From: Affinundibacterium nitidum
GTDB taxonomy: Bacteria > Pseudomonadota > Gammaproteobacteria > Burkholderiales > Burkholderiaceae_D
Direction: 5' to 3'
NCBI RefSeq assembly: GCF_014284155.1
Contig: NZ_JACOFZ010000001.1
Span: forward strand, 372,001-436,000
DNA length: 64,000 bases
Position 1 is the stretch's first letter; every line of letters starts with the position of its first letter. Positions 1 to 13,640 of the stretch are shown piece after piece. Below the pieces are notes generated by a model. The model ran no database searches and was not told the DNA's origin. It saw only the letters and a program-made list of their open reading frames with translations. A program made the translations under genes and the position numbers.

Positions 1-1
1 A

Positions 2-130
2 ATCCGCCGCATGTGCGAAATGGTTGGATTGAAAGTGATTGGACTAAAGCGCGTACGAATTGGCAAAGTGCGTCTTGGAAATTTACCCGAGGGGCAATGG
101 CGTTATTTGAGAGACGATGAGCCGTTCTGA
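2..130 (+). CDS. 23S rRNA pseudouridine synthase, C-terminal end (partial)
   Basis: Only the last 42 codons are in the window, read in the frame starting at base 2 and ending at TGA 128-130. The peptide begins [10 protein letters not shown] and contains [12 protein letters not shown] followed by DDE, which resembles the C-terminus of RluF/RluB-type enzymes (the family's R-Q-I-R-R-M motif followed by a G-x-W-R-x-L ending). These enzymes isomerise uridine in 23S rRNA. The catalytic Asp and the S4 domain lie outside the window, so the exact paralogue (rluF, rluB or rluE) cannot be decided. It runs convergently into def, with only 20 bases between the stop codons. Confidence 0.75.
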   Translation: MRRMCEMVGLKVIGLKRVRIGKVRLGNLPEGQWRYLRDDEPF

Positions 131-150
131 TTTAGGTGGGCTCTCTGAAA

Positions 151-684
151 TTAATCATCTTCGTTCGGATCGAGCTCTGGGAATAAAACCTCAGTAAATC
201 CAAACTTACTGAGGTCACGAATGCGCATCGGATAAAGCACACCGTTTAAGTGATCAGTTTCATGCTGCACAACCCGCGCATGAAAGCCATCGACATCACG
301 GCTAATTCGATTCCCGAATTGGTCAAAACCTTCATAGCGCAATTTGCTCCAACGCGGTACGAGTCCGCGCATACCAGGAACTGAAAGGCATCCCTCCCAC
401 GCTTCATCCGTCTCTTCAGATAAAGGTGTGAGCATCGGATTGATTAACACTGTCTCAGGAACGTTCGGCGCATCTGGATAACGTGGATTTTGTTTAAATC
501 CAAAAATCACCAATTGCAAATTAACACCAATCTGTGGCGCGGCGAGTCCCGCACCATTCGCGTCTTGCATGGTCTCAAACATATCAGCAATCAATTGGTG
601 CAATGCCGGCGTATCGAAATCCTTAATTGCTTCCGACACTCTCAACAATCTGGGATCGCCCATTTTAAGAATTGGATAAATCAT
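151..684 (-). CDS. def: Peptide deformylase
   Basis: Removes the N-formyl group from nascent proteins at the ribosome. All three family motifs are present: [10 protein letters not shown] (residues 44-53), EGCLS (97-101, metal ligand Cys99) and HETDH (141-145, two metal His and the catalytic Glu). At 177 residues the length is typical. The start is ATG with an AGGG-like ribosome site upstream. It is not beside fmt here, which is the usual partner in many bacteria; the upstream neighbour on the same strand is galU, 26 bases away, so the two may be cotranscribed. Confidence 0.96.
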   Translation of the reverse strand: MIYPILKMGDPRLLRVSEAIKDFDTPALHQLIADMFETMQDANGAGLAAPQIGVNLQLVIFGFKQNPRYPDAPNVPETVLINPMLTPLSEETDEAWEGCLSVPGMRGLVPRWSKLRYEGFDQFGNRISRDVDGFHARVVQHETDHLNGVLYPMRIRDLSKFGFTEVLFPELDPNEDD

Positions 685-710
685 CGCAACGCCCTATTCT
701 TGGATTCGCT

Positions 711-1595
711 TTATTGTTTATTCATCAGCTCATGCAAATACTTTGCGAACTCATCACCAACATCAGGGTGCTTTAAGCCGAGAGCAACGCTTGCCTTAAG
801 GTAGCCTAATTTGGAACCGCAATCATAACGGAATGCATCACAGCGATAAGCAAAAACAGGATCATCTTTGAGCATCGCAGCGATACCATCGGTCAACTGA
901 ATCTCACCACCAGAGCCTTTACCCAGTTTTTCGAGGTAATTAAAGATCTTGCCGGACAATACATAACGGCCAGCAACCGCTAATGTGGATGGAGCATCCT
1001 CGGGCTTTGGTTTCTCAACGATACCGTGCATGCGCTCAAGATTTTCTTTGTAAGCGGTGCCGCTCACGATACCGTATTGATTCGTGAACTGACGCTGCAC
1101 TTCTTGCACTGCCACGATACTACCGCCTTCTTGTTCATATAGCGCCGCCATTTGGGCGGTGACGCCCTTTTGCCCTGGGCGAACATCCATCAAATCATCA
1201 GCCAGCAAGACCGCAAAAGGCTCATCCCCAACCACAGGACGCGCACACAAGACCGCATGCCCTAAGCCTAAAGCTGCGGGTTGGCGGATATAAATACAAT
1301 TGATATTACTTGGAATGACATTGCGAACGATTTCGAGAAGTGCGTGCTTTCCCGCTACCTCAAGTTCGTTTTCGAGTTCATACGCGGTGTCGAAATGATC
1401 CTCAATCGCGCGCTTATTTCGCCCAGTAATAAACACCATCTCAGTAATTCCGGCCTCCACAGCCTCTTCCACGGCATATTGAATGAGTGGTTTGTCGACT
1501 ACCGACAGCATCTCTTTTGGCTGCGCTTTGGTCGCTGGCAAAAAGCGACTACCGAAGCCAGCGACAGGAAATACCGCTTTCTTAATTTTCTTCAT
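711..1595 (-). CDS. galU: UTP-glucose-1-phosphate uridylyltransferase
   Basis: Makes UDP-glucose from UTP and glucose-1-phosphate for polysaccharide and envelope synthesis. The N-terminus has the nucleotide-binding signature [15 protein letters not shown] followed by PKEML, and the GalU-type segment [12 protein letters not shown] lies in the second half. I place the start at ATG 1595, because GAGGGG lies just upstream; two extra codons back there is only a TTG. The product is 294 residues, usual for bacterial GalU. It is the last gene before def on the same strand and is separated from ligA by about 130 bases. Confidence 0.95.
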   Translation of the reverse strand: MKKIKKAVFPVAGFGSRFLPATKAQPKEMLSVVDKPLIQYAVEEAVEAGITEMVFITGRNKRAIEDHFDTAYELENELEVAGKHALLEIVRNVIPSNINCIYIRQPAALGLGHAVLCARPVVGDEPFAVLLADDLMDVRPGQKGVTAQMAALYEQEGGSIVAVQEVQRQFTNQYGIVSGTAYKENLERMHGIVEKPKPEDAPSTLAVAGRYVLSGKIFNYLEKLGKGSGGEIQLTDGIAAMLKDDPVFAYRCDAFRYDCGSKLGYLKASVALGLKHPDVGDEFAKYLHELMNKQ

Positions 1596-1724
1596 TCCCA
1601 ACCCCTCGTATGTAATTTTTCTTATTTCTGTACTCTTCTTGACCGAACTCTACACTAAGCCTTAAGAGCTTTCTAAAAACTCTTTATCGGTCGAATTTCA
1701 GTGACAACACCATGCTTATCGAAC

Positions 1725-3812
<2,088 letters not shown>

Positions 3813-3837
3813 TCACGAAAAAGGGCTGACTTAGCGA

Positions 3838-4914
3838 TCAGCTAAATAAACGTTTTGCGCGACGTGAACCAGCCGGAATCTCGGCGACCGCCATGGCATT
3901 ACAGAATTCTCGAACCTGGTCAGCGATTTCGGCCAATGCCTGCTCGGAAATCGGATTATTACCATCGTCGACCACCGTCCCACCCAAACGAGAAGCAAGT
4001 GAACGAGCACATTTTGCCATCACACCAAAACCTTCAAGGTCTGGCGAAACACAAGGAACATCAAGTAACAGAGTTAATTTAGAAGTAACAGTTTCGCTAG
4101 CACTGACATTGGTTGAAAGTGTAAACAAATTGCCGACATCGCCATCTGGCATCACCAAGCGACCATCAGCACGAACATCGAAACCTTGCTTTTCCAATGC
4201 ACCTAGCAAAGTCGTGATATCCCAAGGAGCGCCGTTCGACAACACATTCACACTTAACTGTGCATCATGCTCCGCTACGAACTGATGCAATTCACGTGCG
4301 TTCGACATCACACGATTCATGTCTGGCACATCAGAATGGGCATTCAAACGATCTGCAATCTCACGTAACTTACTGACAAATTCGGAATATTCCAATTCAT
4401 TTAATGGCCCACTTCGGCTGACCATCTGAACACCTGCGAACATACTGGTATAGACACCGCCATGGGCAATCTCGTCACGTTTGCCCTCATGGGTTAAACC
4501 AATGAAATGCACTGGTTTTTTGCCCACATATTTAAGCTCTGCAACTTCTTGCAGTAGTTTTTCGCCACGCACCGGGCTTTCAAACTCAAGTGGAATCACG
4601 CAGTCAATCAAGTCGTCTACCGACAACTCCGGCTCGTCCTCAATACCAACTTCTGCCGCGGAAATAGCAGGCGTGACGGTATCGGCATCTGAAAAATCAG
4701 ATGCATCAATATCTCCATCACCAAACTGAGGCTCTTGCCGTGTGGCGGAGAAGTCTCCACGTTCCGCGGGATTCATCAGCACATCATCATGACCACCCGA
4801 AAAAGCTTGATCGACACTTTTGCGTGCACGATACTCCTGCCACTTGTTATAGATCACCAAAACAACAATAAAAGCGACACCCGCTGCTACCAAACTCAAT
4901 TGTAAATCCGTCAT
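3838..4914 (-). CDS. zipA: Cell division protein ZipA (FtsZ-binding domain)
   Basis: Probable membrane anchor for FtsZ at the divisome. An N-terminal transmembrane helix (about residues 6-22, SLVAAGVAFIVVLVIYNKW) is followed by an acidic, low-complexity linker rich in Asp and Glu up to about residue 105. A globular C-terminal domain of roughly 240 residues carries features of the ZipA C-terminal family (VHFIGLTHEGKRDEIA, GVQMVSRSGPLNELEYSEF). Sequence conservation in ZipA is low, so position between smc and ligA is important support. It starts 5 bases after the smc stop, so translation is likely coupled. Confidence 0.85.
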   Translation of the reverse strand: MTDLQLSLVAAGVAFIVVLVIYNKWQEYRARKSVDQAFSGGHDDVLMNPAERGDFSATRQEPQFGDGDIDASDFSDADTVTPAISAAEVGIEDEPELSVDDLIDCVIPLEFESPVRGEKLLQEVAELKYVGKKPVHFIGLTHEGKRDEIAHGGVYTSMFAGVQMVSRSGPLNELEYSEFVSKLREIADRLNAHSDVPDMNRVMSNARELHQFVAEHDAQLSVNVLSNGAPWDITTLLGALEKQGFDVRADGRLVMPDGDVGNLFTLSTNVSASETVTSKLTLLLDVPCVSPDLEGFGVMAKCARSLASRLGGTVVDDGNNPISEQALAEIADQVREFCNAMAVAEIPAGSRRAKRLFS

Positions 4915-4919
4915 ACTGC

Positions 4920-7900
4920 TTAACCCTCACCAACTAGGCTTGCGGCAGATTCCATATCCACCGCAACGATTCGAGAAACCCCCTGCTCTTGCATGGTGAC
5001 ACCAATCAATTGTTGTGCCATTTCCATCGCAATTTTGTTATGGGAGATAAATAAGAATTGTGTATTGCTCGACATTCGCTTCACCATATTACAGAAACGT
5101 TCAGTATTCGAGTCATCCAAAGGCGCATCAACCTCATCAAGCAAACAGAAAGGTGCTGGATTCAGTTGGAACATAGAGAAAACCAGAGCAGTCGCAGTCA
5201 AAGCCTTTTCACCACCCGACAACAAATGAATCGTGGCATTCTTTTTACCTGGCGGCTGCGCCATAACCTGTACACCCGAATCCAAAATTTCGTCACCGGT
5301 CATAATCAATTTTGCTTGACCGCCACCGAACAAGATCGGGAACAATTCTGCAAAATGATGATTGACTCGATTAAAGGTGTCTTGCAGGAGATCGCGCGTT
5401 TCAATATCGATTTTATGAATCGCATCTTGCAAAGTGGTAATTGCTTCAGTCAGATCCGCGAATTGTGAATCCAAGAAGGTTTTACGTTCTTGCGCTTGAG
5501 CTAATTCATCTAGAGCCGCCAAATTGACCGCCCCCAAAGCTGCGATAGCGTTTGTCAAACGCGTGACCTCACCTTGCAGATATGATGGTTTCAAATCATC
5601 GTGTAACTTCGGTTCTAAAGCAGCTTCATCCACTTCAAAATTGCGCAACTGTTCTTCGTATTGCTCTTGATTCAGACGAGCGGCTTGCTCCTTTAATTGC
5701 AACTCAACAATGCGATCTCGCTGCGGCTGCAAACTTCTTTCGACTTGCATTTTGGATTCTTCAGCATGACGCAATTTCTGCGTCAACTGATCCAACTCGT
5801 GACGTGCATCCGCTAATACCCGCTCTTGATCACTACGTTTTTCCAACAAGGTCTGCAAACCAGCCTGTGCAGTTTGCTCATCCATATTTTCAAGTTCAAG
5901 CTGCCCCTGTTGCATATTTGCGAACAACTGAGAAGCCTGCTCCACAGCAGTCGCAATACTGCGTTTCAGCTCGTCAATTTTGACCCGATGCGTCTTCTCC
6001 GCGAAGCTAGCTTCTTGAGCAGCCAATTCGAGATCTCGCAAACGTGATCTTGCATCATTGAGTTGCTGCTCTTTTTCAAGAAACTCGGTTTGACCTTCTT
6101 CGTGCGTCTCCTGCATTTCGGCCAGTGCTACATCGAGTTCTTCAAACTTTGCTTCAGACTCAGCGCGAGCGGTTTGCTGCTCTTGCTCTTGTTCGGAGAT
6201 TTCAGCTAAATCAGATTGAATTTGCGTACTGCGTTGGTTGAAACGCTCCTGCACTTCTGCCAACTTCATGTACTCGATCTGTAAGCTATGCACGGTCTGC
6301 GTCAACGTGGAAACGCGTCCGCGTAATTCCTGTAAAGTTTGGCTCGCTTGGCTGAACACCGCTTCAGCACGCACCGCACGTGTTTTACCTTCATCTGCCA
6401 GCAGATGCTGAGCACGGGCTTGCTTGCCGATATTTTCAATTTCTTGCTGACGAGCCAAAACGCCATCTTGCTCTGAATCGGCTGCATAAAAGCGAACACT
6501 GGAAGCACTTACCATGTGTCCCTGCTTCGTAATGAAACTTGCGCCGGCAGGAAGTTTGTTGCGCTCAATGAAAGCGGTTGCCACATCAGTCGCGACATAG
6601 ATGTTGTGCAACCAGTCTTGCATCACTCCGCGCACACCGGCGTCATTTAACTGCAGCAAATCGAACATCGACTGCATACCAGCAGCCACCGTCATCGGTG
6701 CGCTAACTTGAGGCGCATACAATGCTAATTTAGCAGGCGGTGCGTCACTAAAAAACGCTTTAGCCCATTCGAGATTTGACATTTCGAGCGCAGATGTTCG
6801 CTCACGTAAAACCGACTCCAGTGCCGTTTCCCAGCCCGCTTCTATCTGTACTTTTTGCCACAGCTTTGGAAGCTTTTCGAGCTCGTGCTTCGCCAGCCAG
6901 GGTTGCACTTTTCCTTGGCTCTCTACACTCTCCTGCAGAGACTTCAGAGCCGCCAAACGCGCATCGAGTTGTGCAGATTGTGCGGCGTCTTTATTGACTT
7001 GCTCCTGCGCAGTACGTCGTTCCTCTTCCAACTGAGGCAGTTGTTCTTGCGCCTCTTCAAGCTGCATCGTCGTTTCTTCGAGAATTTGTTTTTTCTCTTC
7101 GAGTTGCATTGCTAAATTTTGTAGATGTGAGGTATCCGGAACAACTAAACCTTGCTTTTCCTGATTGAGGCGCTCGCGCCGCGCCGCCAAAGTATTCAAG
7201 ATATTCGAAGCATTGCGTTGATGCGCAGACTCTAGCTCAATCTGCTGCTGCATTTGCATGATTTTCGCGCGTGACTCTGTCGTCTTCAACTGCGCTTCAC
7301 GCCACACTTGTTCTAGAGCAGGAATTTTTTCATTCTGCTGCGCGACTGTTTCTTGCGCTTGCTCACTGCGCATGGCTAGCTCGTCGACATGCATTTCCGC
7401 ATCAGACAAGTCATCTTGAAATTGTTGACCTTGCCGTTGCCACTGGTCACGTTGAGCCGCCAGTGAATTCAGTTGGGATTGCAAGCGAGCGCGCGATTCG
7501 ATGACAAACTTAATCTGCGCCTCGAGACTACCGATCTCTGCATTGGTTTGATACAAATTACCTTGGGCCTGATGCATCTTATCGCCAACAGCATAGTGCG
7601 CTTGGCGCATCTGCTCTAGTTCGAGTTCTACATGACGCAGTTTTGCAGTTTGCTCTTCGAGATCAATCTGACATTTCTCGATTTCTGCGAAATATTTTTT
7701 TTGCTCCACTGCTGCTTCACGTTTGCGCAACATCCACAAGAGTTTTTGTTTTTCTTCTTGATCGGCTTGCAAGGAGTGATATTTGTTTGCAACGACAGCT
7801 TGAGCTTCTAACTTTTCTAAATTGGCGTTCAGTTCGCGCAAAATATCTTCAACACGCACCAAATTCTCGTGCGTATCATGAATACGATTTTCGGTTTCAC

Positions 7901-8432
7901 GACGCCGCTCTTTATAGCGCGACACGCCAGCTGCCTCTTCCAAAAACACACGAAGCTCTTCTGGTCGGGATTCGATAATGCGAGAAATCATGCCTTGACC
8001 AATAATTGCATAGGCACGTGGACCTAGACCGGTACCAAGGAAAATATCTTGAATATCCCGCCGACGAACGGGCTGGCCATTGATGTAATAAGTGGAGGTG
8101 CCGTCACGTGTCAGTGTTCGCTTAACCGCAATCTCAGCATATTGACTCCACTGCCCAGCCGCTTTACCCAGACTATTGTCAAACACAAGCTCAACAGACG
8201 AGCGCCCCGCTGGTTTTCGGTGGGTAGAACCGTTGAAAATGACGTCCTGCATCGATTCGCCGCGAAGTTCCGATGCTTTTGACTCACCCAAAACCCAACG
8301 GACAGCGTCGATGATATTAGATTTACCACATCCATTGGGACCAACAACGCCAACAAGTTGACCTGGAACCTGAAAATGCGTGGGATCAACAAAGGATTTA
8401 AATCCAGATAATTTAATTGAAGTTAAGCGCAC
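4920..8432 (-). CDS. smc: Chromosome segregation SMC protein
   Basis: Condensin ATPase that organises and segregates the chromosome. Both halves of the ABC head are present: Walker A GPNGCGKSN near residues 32-40, and at the other end the signature LSGGEKALTA (about 1071) and Walker B CLLDEVDAPLDD (about 1096). Between them are two long Gln/Glu-rich coiled coils around a hinge at about 520-660. At 1170 residues it has full family length. The start is GTG (8430-8432), giving the expected N-terminus MRLTSIKLSGFKSF, with a weak ribosome site. First gene of the unit with zipA and ligA. No ScpA/ScpB gene is in the window. Confidence 0.97.
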   Translation of the reverse strand: MRLTSIKLSGFKSFVDPTHFQVPGQLVGVVGPNGCGKSNIIDAVRWVLGESKASELRGESMQDVIFNGSTHRKPAGRSSVELVFDNSLGKAAGQWSQYAEIAVKRTLTRDGTSTYYINGQPVRRRDIQDIFLGTGLGPRAYAIIGQGMISRIIESRPEELRVFLEEAAGVSRYKERRRETENRIHDTHENLVRVEDILRELNANLEKLEAQAVVANKYHSLQADQEEKQKLLWMLRKREAAVEQKKYFAEIEKCQIDLEEQTAKLRHVELELEQMRQAHYAVGDKMHQAQGNLYQTNAEIGSLEAQIKFVIESRARLQSQLNSLAAQRDQWQRQGQQFQDDLSDAEMHVDELAMRSEQAQETVAQQNEKIPALEQVWREAQLKTTESRAKIMQMQQQIELESAHQRNASNILNTLAARRERLNQEKQGLVVPDTSHLQNLAMQLEEKKQILEETTMQLEEAQEQLPQLEEERRTAQEQVNKDAAQSAQLDARLAALKSLQESVESQGKVQPWLAKHELEKLPKLWQKVQIEAGWETALESVLRERTSALEMSNLEWAKAFFSDAPPAKLALYAPQVSAPMTVAAGMQSMFDLLQLNDAGVRGVMQDWLHNIYVATDVATAFIERNKLPAGASFITKQGHMVSASSVRFYAADSEQDGVLARQQEIENIGKQARAQHLLADEGKTRAVRAEAVFSQASQTLQELRGRVSTLTQTVHSLQIEYMKLAEVQERFNQRSTQIQSDLAEISEQEQEQQTARAESEAKFEELDVALAEMQETHEEGQTEFLEKEQQLNDARSRLRDLELAAQEASFAEKTHRVKIDELKRSIATAVEQASQLFANMQQGQLELENMDEQTAQAGLQTLLEKRSDQERVLADARHELDQLTQKLRHAEESKMQVERSLQPQRDRIVELQLKEQAARLNQEQYEEQLRNFEVDEAALEPKLHDDLKPSYLQGEVTRLTNAIAALGAVNLAALDELAQAQERKTFLDSQFADLTEAITTLQDAIHKIDIETRDLLQDTFNRVNHHFAELFPILFGGGQAKLIMTGDEILDSGVQVMAQPPGKKNATIHLLSGGEKALTATALVFSMFQLNPAPFCLLDEVDAPLDDSNTERFCNMVKRMSSNTQFLFISHNKIAMEMAQQLIGVTMQEQGVSRIVAVDMESAASLVGEG

Positions 8433-8663
8433 GTTATTCTTATTTATCGATTTTTATTGAATTTTACGAACAAATCAAATCTCTGCAAAAAAGCCAAACA
8501 CCAGCAAAATCCACCTAAAGATAGCTTCTGGCGTGCAAAAAACCTTACTTTTAAACCAAGTAAGACCGCACATCATAACATTGCCGAGCCGCCAAATTGG
8601 AGTTTTTGGCGTTTTTGATCAACTCAACCAACAATACAAACATATGCTTATAGCAAATGAAAC

Positions 8664-8691
8664 TTCAAAGCCGCAAGCACAACGATATAAT
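8664..8691 (+). promoter_or_regulatory. Candidate sigma-70 promoter for dapC
   Basis: TTCAAA (8664-8669), a 16-base spacer and a perfect TATAAT (8686-8691) lie about 85 bases before the dapC GTG, in the AT-rich 344-base gap between divergent smc and dapC. I saw no other strong element in that gap. Only the -10 is a full match. Confidence 0.5.
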
Positions 8692-8776
8692 AGGAGCGCA
8701 CAAAGGCGCTTCGCTCGAGTTGCAGCATTTTTGAAAATTGATTTCTTACCCAAAACCGCATAACTGGCTCAACACC

Positions 8777-10012
8777 GTGAATCCCAATTTAGACTTACTT
8801 CAAGCCTATCCTTTCGAAAAACTCAAGAAACTGTTTGCAGGAACTACGCCAAACCCAGCGTATACGCCCATTAGTCTTGGGCTAGGCGAACCCAAACATG
8901 CGACACCACAACTAATTAAAGATGCACTCATTAACAACCTGGATGGGCTCGCAAATTATCCATCAACGATTGGCAATGAGTCATTAAGAAGATCGATCAG
9001 CGATTGGCTTGGACGCCGCTACCAAGTACCCGCGCTCGATATCAATACACAAATTCTTCCAGTAAATGGATCGCGCGAAGCATTATTCTCGTTAGCGCAG
9101 GCAGTAATTAATCCAACCCCACACCATCACGAAAAACCAATCGTGATGTGTCCCAACCCGTTTTACCAAATTTATGAAGGTGCAGCGTACCTTGCGGGCG
9201 CGGAGCCGTATTTTGTCAATGCAGATCCAAACCGCAACTTTGCACCTGACTATAGTAAAGTGCCTGACGAAATCTGGCGACGAACACAACTTCTCTTTGT
9301 TTGCTCCCCTGGTAACCCTACAGGTGCAGTGTTAACACAAACAGACTGGGAAGAACTATTTCACCTTTCTGATAAATATGGTTTCATCATTGCTGCCGAT
9401 GAATGCTATTCAGAGATCTACTTTGAGCAAGAGCCTCCGCTTGGCAGCTTGAGTGCAGCCTTCAAGGCTGGCAGAACAAATTTCGCTCGTCTAATAACAC
9501 TCTCAAGTTTATCAAAACGGTCGAATGTACCTGGTATGCGCTCAGGCTTCGTCGCTGGCGATGCGTCAATCATCAAACAATTCTTGTTGTATCGCACCTA
9601 TCATGGAGGAGCGATGTCACCGAGCGTACAGGCCGCATCTGTCGCGGCATGGAACGACGAGGAGCATGTTATTCACAATCGTGAACTGTATCGCAAAAAA
9701 TTTACCCAAGTAACACCAGTACTGGCGTCGGTACTTGACGTAAAGTTACCTGATGCTGCTTTTTATCTCTGGGCTGGTGTAGATAAGTACGTGAAAATCT
9801 CCGATACAGAGTTCGCACTGGGGCTCTACCGCGACTATAATGTCACTGTTTTACCTGGAAGCTTTTTGGCGCGCGAGGCGCACGGAAAGAATCCTGGTAA
9901 AAACAGGATCCGCATGGCTCTGGTTGCCGAGGTCGAAGAATGTATGGAAGCCGCACAACGGATCGCCGCCTACACTCAAGCACTGATGCGTACATCAACG
10001 CAAGAAACTTAG
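8777..10012 (+). CDS. dapC: Succinyldiaminopimelate transaminase
   Basis: PLP-dependent class I/II aminotransferase that makes N-succinyl-LL-2,6-diaminopimelate in the lysine and peptidoglycan-precursor pathway. The fold motifs are visible: CSPGNPTGAVL, DECYSEIYFE, and the PLP lysine in LSSLSKRSNVPG (about residue 247). I start at GTG 8777, because the N-terminus then reads VNPNLDLLQAYPFEKL, which matches the usual DapC start; a TTG 39 bases upstream is the alternative. No strong ribosome site is visible for either. First gene of the dap block; dapD follows after 73 bases. Specificity rests partly on this context. Confidence 0.92.
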   Translation: MNPNLDLLQAYPFEKLKKLFAGTTPNPAYTPISLGLGEPKHATPQLIKDALINNLDGLANYPSTIGNESLRRSISDWLGRRYQVPALDINTQILPVNGSREALFSLAQAVINPTPHHHEKPIVMCPNPFYQIYEGAAYLAGAEPYFVNADPNRNFAPDYSKVPDEIWRRTQLLFVCSPGNPTGAVLTQTDWEELFHLSDKYGFIIAADECYSEIYFEQEPPLGSLSAAFKAGRTNFARLITLSSLSKRSNVPGMRSGFVAGDASIIKQFLLYRTYHGGAMSPSVQAASVAAWNDEEHVIHNRELYRKKFTQVTPVLASVLDVKLPDAAFYLWAGVDKYVKISDTEFALGLYRDYNVTVLPGSFLAREAHGKNPGKNRIRMALVAEVEECMEAAQRIAAYTQALMRTSTQET

Positions 10013-10085
10013 CCGCAACCCACATTGTATTTAGCCATTTAATTTAGCCAATTCGTTCTCTAATTTCATTAATTACACTTAAGTC

Positions 10086-10913
10086 ATGACACAACAATTA
10101 CAGCAAATCATCGATCAAGCTTGGGAAGATCGCGCCAATTTCTCTCCAAAGAACGCACCAGCCGAGTTGCGTGAAGCAGTCGCCCATGTGTTGGAACAAT
10201 TAGATGGCGGCAGCCTGCGTGTCGCACAAAAGCTTGGTGGTGCTTGGCATGTTAATCAATGGGTAAAGAAAGCCGTACTATTATCTTTCCGTTTGGAAGA
10301 CAATATCGTAATGCCTTCGGGCGAACACATGCAGTTCTTTGACAAGGTGCCGACCAAATTTGCTAACTACACAGCAGAAGATTTTGCGAAAGGTGGCTTC
10401 CGCGTGGTACCACCAGCGGTAGCTCGTCGCGGCAGTTTTATCGGTAAAAACGTGGTTTTGATGCCGTCCTACGTCAACATTGGCGCCTACGTTGACGAAG
10501 GTGCGATGGTTGATACTTGGGCAACAGTCGGTTCATGCGCACAAATCGGTAAGAATGTGCACTTATCGGGCGGTGTGGGTATCGGTGGTGTATTAGAGCC
10601 AATGCAAGCGAACCCTACCATCATCGAAGACAATTGCTTTATTGGTGCGCGCTCAGAAATCGTTGAAGGTGTGATCGTCGAGGAAAACTCGGTGATTTCT
10701 ATGGGCGTCTATATCGGGCAATCAACGAAGATTTATGATCGTGCTACAGGCGAAGTAAGTTATGGGCGAGTGCCAGCTGGCTCGGTTGTGGTTTCTGGCA
10801 ATTTACCTTCTGCGTGTGGAAAGTATAGTCTGTATTGCGCTGTAATCGTTAAACGAGTCGACGCCCAAACACGCTCAAAAACAAGCATCAACGAATTACT
10901 GCGTGGCGCTTAA
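10086..10913 (+). CDS. dapD: Tetrahydrodipicolinate N-succinyltransferase
   Basis: Transfers succinyl from succinyl-CoA to tetrahydrodipicolinate, the step before DapC. The 275-residue product shows the DapD N-terminal helical domain followed by a left-handed beta-helix made of hexapeptide repeats, seen as [31 protein letters not shown] and [15 protein letters not shown]. The conserved [15 protein letters not shown] segment is near the C-terminus. The start is ATG, without a clear Shine-Dalgarno. It sits between dapC and the PilU-type ATPase gene. Confidence 0.97.
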   Translation: MTQQLQQIIDQAWEDRANFSPKNAPAELREAVAHVLEQLDGGSLRVAQKLGGAWHVNQWVKKAVLLSFRLEDNIVMPSGEHMQFFDKVPTKFANYTAEDFAKGGFRVVPPAVARRGSFIGKNVVLMPSYVNIGAYVDEGAMVDTWATVGSCAQIGKNVHLSGGVGIGGVLEPMQANPTIIEDNCFIGARSEIVEGVIVEENSVISMGVYIGQSTKIYDRATGEVSYGRVPAGSVVVSGNLPSACGKYSLYCAVIVKRVDAQTRSKTSINELLRGA

Positions 10914-10965
10914 TTCATCAAAAATCTAGAAAATTAAATCTATAAAGAATGGGAAGGAATTAATC

Positions 10966-12117
10966 ATGGCAATGGATCGTTTATTTCAGTTAATGAAGGA
11001 AAAAAATGCCTCTGATATGTTTTTCGCGATTAACTCCCCCATTCATTTGAAGATTAATGGCAACCTCTTGCCAATCAATCAGCAAAAGATGGATGAAGAC
11101 AACATCATGACTTTGCTCAGTGAAGTTGTTTCAGCCGAACACTTACAGCAGTTCAAGCGAGATAACGAACTTAACGTAGGTATTGGTGCACCAGGTATTG
11201 GCCGCTTCCGTTTGTCAGCATTTAAACAACGCGGTTCGACTTCTGCGGTTTTTCGCTTTGTTCCTGGAATCATCCCAGCGTTTACGTCCTTGAATTTACC
11301 TCCAGTACTGGCTGAGTTGGTCATGGAGAAGCGCGGCCTGATTCTGGTGGTTGGTGCAACAGGCTCTGGCAAGTCAACATCGATCGCTTCGATGTTGGAC
11401 TTTCGCAATGAAACAAAAACAGGCCACATTTTGACGATTGAAGATCCGATCGAATATTTGTTCCGCAGCAAAAAGTCTATTGTTAATCAACGCGAAGTTG
11501 GTACCGACGCAGATAGCTTGAAGACCGCTCTTCGTAACTCGTTGCGCCAGGCTCCAGACTGCATTTTGATCGGTGAGATTCGCGATCTAGAGACTATGAT
11601 GGCGGCGATCGCTTACGCTCAATCAGGTCACTTGGTGGTCGCAACTTTACATGCCAATAACAGCTACCAAGCCTTGAATCGTATCATTAGTTTCTTCCCG
11701 ATCGAAAACCGAAGCGCCTTACTATTAGATCTAGCCTCTGCAATTAAGGCGATTATTTCTCAACGCTTAGTGAAAGCTACCAACGGTGGTCGTTGTCCGG
11801 CCGTCGAAATCATGCTTAACACTCGTTACGTCGCTGAACTCATCGAACAAGGCAACATTTTCCAGATCAAAGAGGCAATCGAGAAAAGTTTAGCACCAGG
11901 CTCGCAAACTTTTGAACGAGCATTACTACAGCTGATCAAAGACGGGCTAATCACTCAAGATGAAGGCTTAGCCAATGCCGATTCCGCTAATAACTTATTG
12001 TGGCTCATTAATAACGATGCAATGCTCGCGGCGAAGAACCAACCTGCCGCTGCACCAGAACCTGAGCCAGAGTTAAAAGATCAGGCCACATTTACCGAAT
12101 TTACTTTAACAATTTAA
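10966..12117 (+). CDS. pilU: PilT/PilU-family type IV pilus retraction ATPase
   Basis: Hexameric ATPase of the type IV pilus retraction family, acting on the cytoplasmic face of the pilus machine. A PAS-like N-domain is followed by the RecA-like core with Walker A GATGSGKSTS (about residues 129-138), Asp box TIEDPIEYLF, Walker B GEIRDLETM and the His box TLHANNSYQALNR. The C-terminal tail is rich in Pro, Glu and Ala, as in PilU rather than PilT. A good GGGAAGGA site precedes ATG 10966. No pilT or other pilus gene is adjacent; it lies inside the dap block, and the next gene begins 2 bases after its stop. Confidence 0.88.
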   Translation: MAMDRLFQLMKEKNASDMFFAINSPIHLKINGNLLPINQQKMDEDNIMTLLSEVVSAEHLQQFKRDNELNVGIGAPGIGRFRLSAFKQRGSTSAVFRFVPGIIPAFTSLNLPPVLAELVMEKRGLILVVGATGSGKSTSIASMLDFRNETKTGHILTIEDPIEYLFRSKKSIVNQREVGTDADSLKTALRNSLRQAPDCILIGEIRDLETMMAAIAYAQSGHLVVATLHANNSYQALNRIISFFPIENRSALLLDLASAIKAIISQRLVKATNGGRCPAVEIMLNTRYVAELIEQGNIFQIKEAIEKSLAPGSQTFERALLQLIKDGLITQDEGLANADSANNLLWLINNDAMLAAKNQPAAAPEPEPELKDQATFTEFTLTI

Positions 12118-12119
12118 GC

Positions 12120-13639
<1,520 letters not shown>

Positions 13640-13640
13640 T

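Noticed and set aside
5058-7978. Several open frames of 100-136 codons on the plus strand
   Set aside because: All lie opposite the smc coiled coils; they are mirror frames of the repetitive Gln/Glu codons.
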